A stretch of DNA of 64,000 bases, taken from NCBI RefSeq assembly GCF_001423945.1, contig NZ_LMPU01000001.1, positions 989,971 to 1,053,970 of the forward strand. The letters are read 5' to 3'. Numbering within the stretch: the first letter of the stretch is position 1; the number at the start of each line of letters is the position of its first letter. Position numbers and translations under genes: made by a program. The notes below the pieces were generated by a model. That model was not told where the DNA came from and did not search any database. It saw only the letters and a program-made list of their open reading frames with translations. Positions 60,673 to 64,000 of the stretch are shown here, one piece after another. This stretch comes from Pedobacter sp. Leaf194. Lineage in GTDB: Bacteria; Bacteroidota; Bacteroidia; Sphingobacteriales; Sphingobacteriaceae.

Positions 60673-61925
60673 AGCTATTTACCAGATACAACAGGATACT
60701 GATTATCATCAGTCTTTTCGGGCTGCTGCTTATCGGATTTCTTTTTTACAAGATGCTTGTCTATTATCTTGATCAGCAGATTGACCATGACCTGGTGGAA
60801 GAGGTAATGGAGGTAAAGGAGTATTCAGCAAAAGGTAATTTTTATAAGTCGCATGAATTTGAGGACCTCGTTGTTCAATACAAAAAAATAGAAAAGGCCA
60901 ATCCGTCCAGTAGCTACGGCGATACGCTATTCTATAATCCCCTTAAGCACCGCAAAGAAACCGCAAGGTATCTTCGAACCGAACTCGAACTGGTTGGGAA
61001 ACCCTACCGTGTTCTGGTTATTGCTTCAAAATTTGAACGGCAGGAGCAGATCAGGAACATCTGCCTAATTATCCTCATTCCTGTGATGCTGCTTTTCGCC
61101 CTTGTACTATTGGTGAACAGGATTTTGCTCAAAAAAATCTGGACGCCTTTTGAGCAGCTCTTAAAAAATATTACGGCCTTCAATATTAATCATGAACGGC
61201 CGTACGAGCCTGTAGAAATGCCCGTGGCAGAATTCAGGCAATTAAACAAAGTTTTGGTGGAGCTTTCAGGGAAGGTGAAATCTGATTATAACGAGATTAA
61301 GCTGTTTACCGAAAATGCATCCCATGAAATGATGACGCCCCTGGCTGTGATCAATTCGAAGCTCGATAACATGCTCCAGTCAAATGTACTGGCGAAAGAA
61401 GATGGCGAAATACTGGTTGAACTGTACAAGGCCACCTCCCGTTTAACCAAGCTTAACCAATCACTACTACTCCTGGTTAAAATTGATAACAATTTATTGC
61501 AGGACGAGGAAAAGATTAACCTGAAATCGCTTATTGAAGAAAAGCAAGTTTACTTCCAGGAACTTATCTCGGAGCGCAATATCACTGTAGAAAGTACATT
61601 AGCCGATGTGAGCATATCTGCGAGCCGTAGCTTACTTGAAATACTGATTAATAATCTTTTCAGCAATGTGATCAGGCACAACTACGATGGAGGTAAAATT
61701 GAAATAAATCTGGAAACTGATAAAATCGTGTTTGCAAATACCGGACACAATAAAGCGCTTGATCCCGAGAAAATATTTGACCGTTTTTATAAGGATAATG
61801 CCTCAGAAGGTACAGGTTTGGGACTCGCCATACTCAAGCAGATCTGCAACCGGCAACGTTACCAGCTTGATTATTCCTATTATCAGGACCTGCACACCTT
61901 CACTATAAAATTTAACCATCAATAA
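60669..61925 (+). CDS. Sensor histidine kinase
   Basis: 418 residues. Membrane helices at about 9-30 and 130-150 enclose a roughly 100-residue extracytoplasmic sensor. There is a short linker with a HAMP-like position, then the H-box TENASHEMMTPL with His219. The ATPase domain has the N-box 'INNLFSNVIRHNYDGG', a G1-like region 'FANTGHNKALDPEKIFDRFYKDN' and the G2 box GTGLGLAI. It is co-transcribed with the response regulator (4-bp overlap) and followed 5 bp later by the cytochrome b gene. The sensed signal is not evident. Confidence 0.93.
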   Translation: MKLFTRYNRILIIISLFGLLLIGFLFYKMLVYYLDQQIDHDLVEEVMEVKEYSAKGNFYKSHEFEDLVVQYKKIEKANPSSSYGDTLFYNPLKHRKETARYLRTELELVGKPYRVLVIASKFERQEQIRNICLIILIPVMLLFALVLLVNRILLKKIWTPFEQLLKNITAFNINHERPYEPVEMPVAEFRQLNKVLVELSGKVKSDYNEIKLFTENASHEMMTPLAVINSKLDNMLQSNVLAKEDGEILVELYKATSRLTKLNQSLLLLVKIDNNLLQDEEKINLKSLIEEKQVYFQELISERNITVESTLADVSISASRSLLEILINNLFSNVIRHNYDGGKIEINLETDKIVFANTGHNKALDPEKIFDRFYKDNASEGTGLGLAILKQICNRQRYQLDYSYYQDLHTFTIKFNHQ

Positions 61926-61930
61926 AATAT

Positions 61931-62599
61931 ATGTCCATTATCGAACCCACGAATCAGGAAATCGGAGCGATCAAAAAAGGAAAGAAATATGCTCCTGCCA
62001 CTCGTTTGTGGCACTGGGTAAATTTCATCATCATTTCCGGTTCACTATTCACCGTGCTGATCAACTCCACGCTCTTTGATGGATCGCAACGTAGCTTTGT
62101 GAAAAATGAACTGATAAATGCAGGAGTTTCAATAAGTGATAAACAGGCCGGTGCAGTTACACATGGCCTGGAAGATCAGGTATGGGGGATACACATTTAT
62201 TTTGGCTATGCATTAGCTGCGCTTTTTCTGTTCAGGTTAATTGCAGCGTTTTTTATGCCTCACTCGCAAAAACTCTTTCCCAAGCTCAAAAAAGCTTGTC
62301 AGGCATATTTTATCTTAAAAAAAGAACGTGAAACAGCGAAGCACGAACTGGTGGTGAAAGGACTTTACATCATTTTTTACTTTCTGCTTTTTATTATGGT
62401 GGTTACCGGCCTGCTGCTTGCTTTTGAAGATTATACCGGCATCTCTAAAAACATTAACCACGGCATTAAGGAATTTCATGGTTTTTGCATGTACCTGATA
62501 CTGGGTTTTATTGTTCTTCATCTGGCAGGCGTTTTACTGGCCGAGCGGAAGGATGGAAAGGGAATTGTTTCGGACATGATCAATGGCGGAGAAAATTAA
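61931..62599 (+). CDS. Cytochrome b561-type membrane protein
   Basis: 222 residues with four main membrane helices (about 26-44, 80-103, 136-157, 180-200). Candidate haem ligands are His in 'PATRLWHWVNF', His in 'VWGIHIYFGYALAA', and His residues in 'GIKEFHGFCMYLILGFIVLHLAG'. This matches the b-type cytochrome domain that passes electrons to or from quinone (cytochrome b561 / hydrogenase b-subunit type). It lies 5 bp after the kinase gene in the same operon. Confidence 0.88.
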   Translation: MSIIEPTNQEIGAIKKGKKYAPATRLWHWVNFIIISGSLFTVLINSTLFDGSQRSFVKNELINAGVSISDKQAGAVTHGLEDQVWGIHIYFGYALAALFLFRLIAAFFMPHSQKLFPKLKKACQAYFILKKERETAKHELVVKGLYIIFYFLLFIMVVTGLLLAFEDYTGISKNINHGIKEFHGFCMYLILGFIVLHLAGVLLAERKDGKGIVSDMINGGEN

Positions 62600-62635
62600 G
62601 ATGACGGACATTTAATTTAACATAAGGCTAAACAT

Positions 62636-63328
62636 ATGGGTAAGTTTCATAATGAACAGCATTTAAAAAGTTCAGCTTTCATTTCTGATATCGTTATCGG
62701 CATGAGCGATGGGCTCACGGTTCCATTTGCACTTGCCGCCGGCCTGAGCGCTGCGGTTAGCAGCAATTCGATTATCATTACCGCGGGTATTGCAGAAATC
62801 ATTGCTGGCTGCATTGCTATGGGGCTGGGTGGTTACCTGGCGGGAAAAACAGAGCAGGAGCATTATGAAAGTGAGCTGAAAAGGGAATACCTGGAAGTTG
62901 AAAATGTACCCGAAAAGGAAAAAGAAGAGGTAAAAGAGATTTTTGCGGAATACGGACTGGATAATGAAGCGCAGGAACTTATTGTAGATCAAATGAGTAA
63001 GAATAAAGACCGGTGGGTAGATTTCATGATGAAGTTCGAGCTGGGTCTGGAAAAACCAGATGTGAACAGGGCGAGAAACAGTGCGCTTACCATAGGATTT
63101 TCTTATTGTGTTGGTGGCATGTTACCCTTATCAGCTTATTTTTTTACTTCAATGCCGCAGGATGGACTTATCCTCTCCGCTGTGCTGACCACCATTTGTT
63201 TGTTTGTATTTGGCTATTTCAAAAGCAAGGTAACCGGCCAGCCACCAATAAAAGGCGCTTTAAAAGTGACTGCAATAGGTTTGATTGCTGCCGGGGCGGC
63301 ATTTCTAATTGCAAGATTAATTACTTAA
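62636..63328 (+). CDS. VIT1/CCC1-family transporter
   Basis: 230 residues. Membrane helices at about 27-45, 46-64, 150-170, 178-195 and 208-226 flank a long cytoplasmic helical loop (about 75-140, Glu-rich: 'YESELKREYLEVENVPEKEKEEVKEIF'). The N-terminal 'SDIVIGMSDGLTVPFALAAGLSAAV' and 'GIAEIIAGCIAMGLGGYLAGKTEQEHY' are the family signatures. Members export or store iron or manganese. Its operon link with cytochrome b and the two-component system suggests metal/redox homeostasis. Confidence 0.92.
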   Translation: MGKFHNEQHLKSSAFISDIVIGMSDGLTVPFALAAGLSAAVSSNSIIITAGIAEIIAGCIAMGLGGYLAGKTEQEHYESELKREYLEVENVPEKEKEEVKEIFAEYGLDNEAQELIVDQMSKNKDRWVDFMMKFELGLEKPDVNRARNSALTIGFSYCVGGMLPLSAYFFTSMPQDGLILSAVLTTICLFVFGYFKSKVTGQPPIKGALKVTAIGLIAAGAAFLIARLIT

Positions 63329-63392
63329 GCCGTGTTTCTATTTTTCGCTCCCCCGATTCATCATTAACAAATATTTAACAGAATTTAATTTA

Positions 63393-63411
63393 AACTTCAG
63401 AATGTCTTCAG
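63393..63411 (+). promoter_or_regulatory. Predicted response-regulator box before the Rieske gene
   Basis: AACTTCAGAATGTCTTCAG, with the same CTTCA direct repeat at an 11-bp period as 59952-59970. A TAGTTTTG (63422-63429, matching TAnnTTTG) follows after the same 10-bp gap as in the regulator promoter. Confidence 0.65.
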
Positions 63412-63421
63412 ACTTTGTCTA

Positions 63422-63429
63422 TAGTTTTG
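63422..63429 (+). promoter_or_regulatory. -7 element of the Rieske gene promoter
   Basis: TAGTTTTG fits TAnnTTTG exactly. There is no good -33 TTG; the response-regulator box occupies that position, which suits an activator-dependent promoter. The leader to the start codon would be about 185 nt. Confidence 0.5.
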
Positions 63430-63620
63430 TTACATGCAATTGGCTTTTAATCTATATTTCCGGATAAGCAACCGCCAGCATGCATGGAACCCTAAAAGCT
63501 TTTTATAGATAGAATTTTACACAGCTTTATTCATTTTATATCTGTCGATAACGAAGGGCTATCCTTCGGGACATTAACTGAATATTTTATTGAATTGCTC
63601 ATTTTAACTATAAAAAGTAC

Positions 63621-63986
63621 ATGGACAGAAAAGATTTTCTTAGCAACATCGGGATGAGTGCTGCGGCCTTTACACTGCTCAACTGCATGGGTTGTAAAAA
63701 GACTGATGGCAGCAGTTCTGCAGCCTTGTTAAGTAGTGGTGGTTCGTTGGTATCAAATGGGATTATCGTTGCCAAAACAAAGGCAGGGGCATATATTGCC
63801 GTGCAACGATCGTGTACCCATGAAAGTTATACCCTCACTTATCAATCTGCAAACAACCGCTTTTATTGCCCCAACCATGGCGCAACCTTTGCTGAAAACG
63901 GCGCAGTAACCAATGGTCCGGCTTCACGTTCTTTAACTGTTTATAATACCCAGCTTACGGGTACTACTTTAAAAGTTTATTCTTAA
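63621..63986 (+). CDS. Rieske-type [2Fe-2S] protein
   Basis: 121 residues. An N-terminal export signal contains a lipobox-like or Tat-less hydrophobic start (MSAAAFTLLNCMGC), probably giving a lipid-anchored protein. The Rieske cluster ligands are present in SCTHE (Cys, His) and CPNHG (Cys, His), 15 residues apart. It would be a small periplasmic electron carrier. Its promoter shares the regulator box, so it likely works with the cytochrome b and metal transporter just upstream. Confidence 0.9.
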   Translation: MDRKDFLSNIGMSAAAFTLLNCMGCKKTDGSSSAALLSSGGSLVSNGIIVAKTKAGAYIAVQRSCTHESYTLTYQSANNRFYCPNHGATFAENGAVTNGPASRSLTVYNTQLTGTTLKVYS

Positions 63987-63991
63987 AAATT

Positions 63992-64000
63992 ATGAAACTA
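63992..64000 (+). CDS. Start of a further gene, truncated by the window
   Basis: An ATG at 63992, 5 bp after the Rieske stop, begins a frame (MKL) that leaves the window. The spacing suggests an operon mate of the Rieske gene. Nothing more can be said. Confidence 0.4.

Overview
The window is chromosomal DNA from a member of the Bacteroidota, most likely a Sphingobacteriaceae relative of Pedobacter or Mucilaginibacter. This rests on two SusC/SusD pairs, three GH92 mannosidases, weak Shine-Dalgarno use, TAnnTTTG-like promoter elements and lipoprotein-rich secreted enzymes. The genus is inferred from family content only.

Positions 1-19618 hold a mannan/N-glycan-type polysaccharide utilisation locus. 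In order it has the 3' end of a LacI-family regulator, SusC, SusD, a DUF4965/DUF1793 (glutaminase A-like) secreted protein, GH92, a ROK sugar kinase, GH92, GH92, a DUF1080 protein, and a PQQ-type dehydrogenase-like protein with a C-terminal cytochrome c. LacI-type palindromes (307-324, 352-369, 5471-5488, 11284-11301) mark one regulon. Outer-membrane capture (SusCD), exo-mannosidase trimming and sugar phosphorylation fit one pathway. The last two genes suggest a further oxidative or 3-keto-sugar branch.

Positions 19619-40213 are mostly housekeeping and envelope genes: rpiA, small membrane proteins, an alpha/beta hydrolase, YihY/BrkB, YjbQ, an M23 lipoprotein, a tandem PqiA-like pair, kduI-kduD (uronate catabolism), a beta-carbonic anhydrase, a second SusCD pair, a Crp-like regulator, a HAD phosphatase and a CAT-like acetyltransferase. 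Two intergenic copies of an undescribed element (19641-19745 and 21333-21435) look like minus-strand small RNAs. Each ends in an intrinsic terminator with a compensatory base pair, and each carries a 7-codon ORF.

Positions 40271-59304 are a roughly 19-kb genomic island in the 3' end of tRNA-Ala(GGC). A 17-bp stretch of the tRNA 3' end is repeated exactly at 59288-59304, next to a tyrosine integrase. The integrase carries a -1 frameshift that separates its catalytic Tyr box, so the island may be stranded. It carries an SF2-helicase-like protein with an altered Walker A motif, a RadC-like protein, two IS110-family transposases, an outer-membrane barrel, a YbjQ-domain protein, a soluble/membrane gene pair, several decaying genes (an FtsK-gamma/HNH chimera and a gene with an in-frame stop) and many proteins I do not recognise. 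Long structured non-coding stretches lie at 44430-45225, 45879-45993 and 49077-49673. No relaxase or type IV secretion gene is visible.

Positions 59305-64000 return to the chromosome. They hold an OmpR/histidine-kinase two-component system co-transcribed with a cytochrome b561-type protein and a VIT1/CCC1-type transporter, followed by a Rieske protein. An identical direct-repeat motif precedes both the regulator gene and the Rieske gene with the same spacing to a -7-like element. This defines a probable autoregulated redox/metal regulon.
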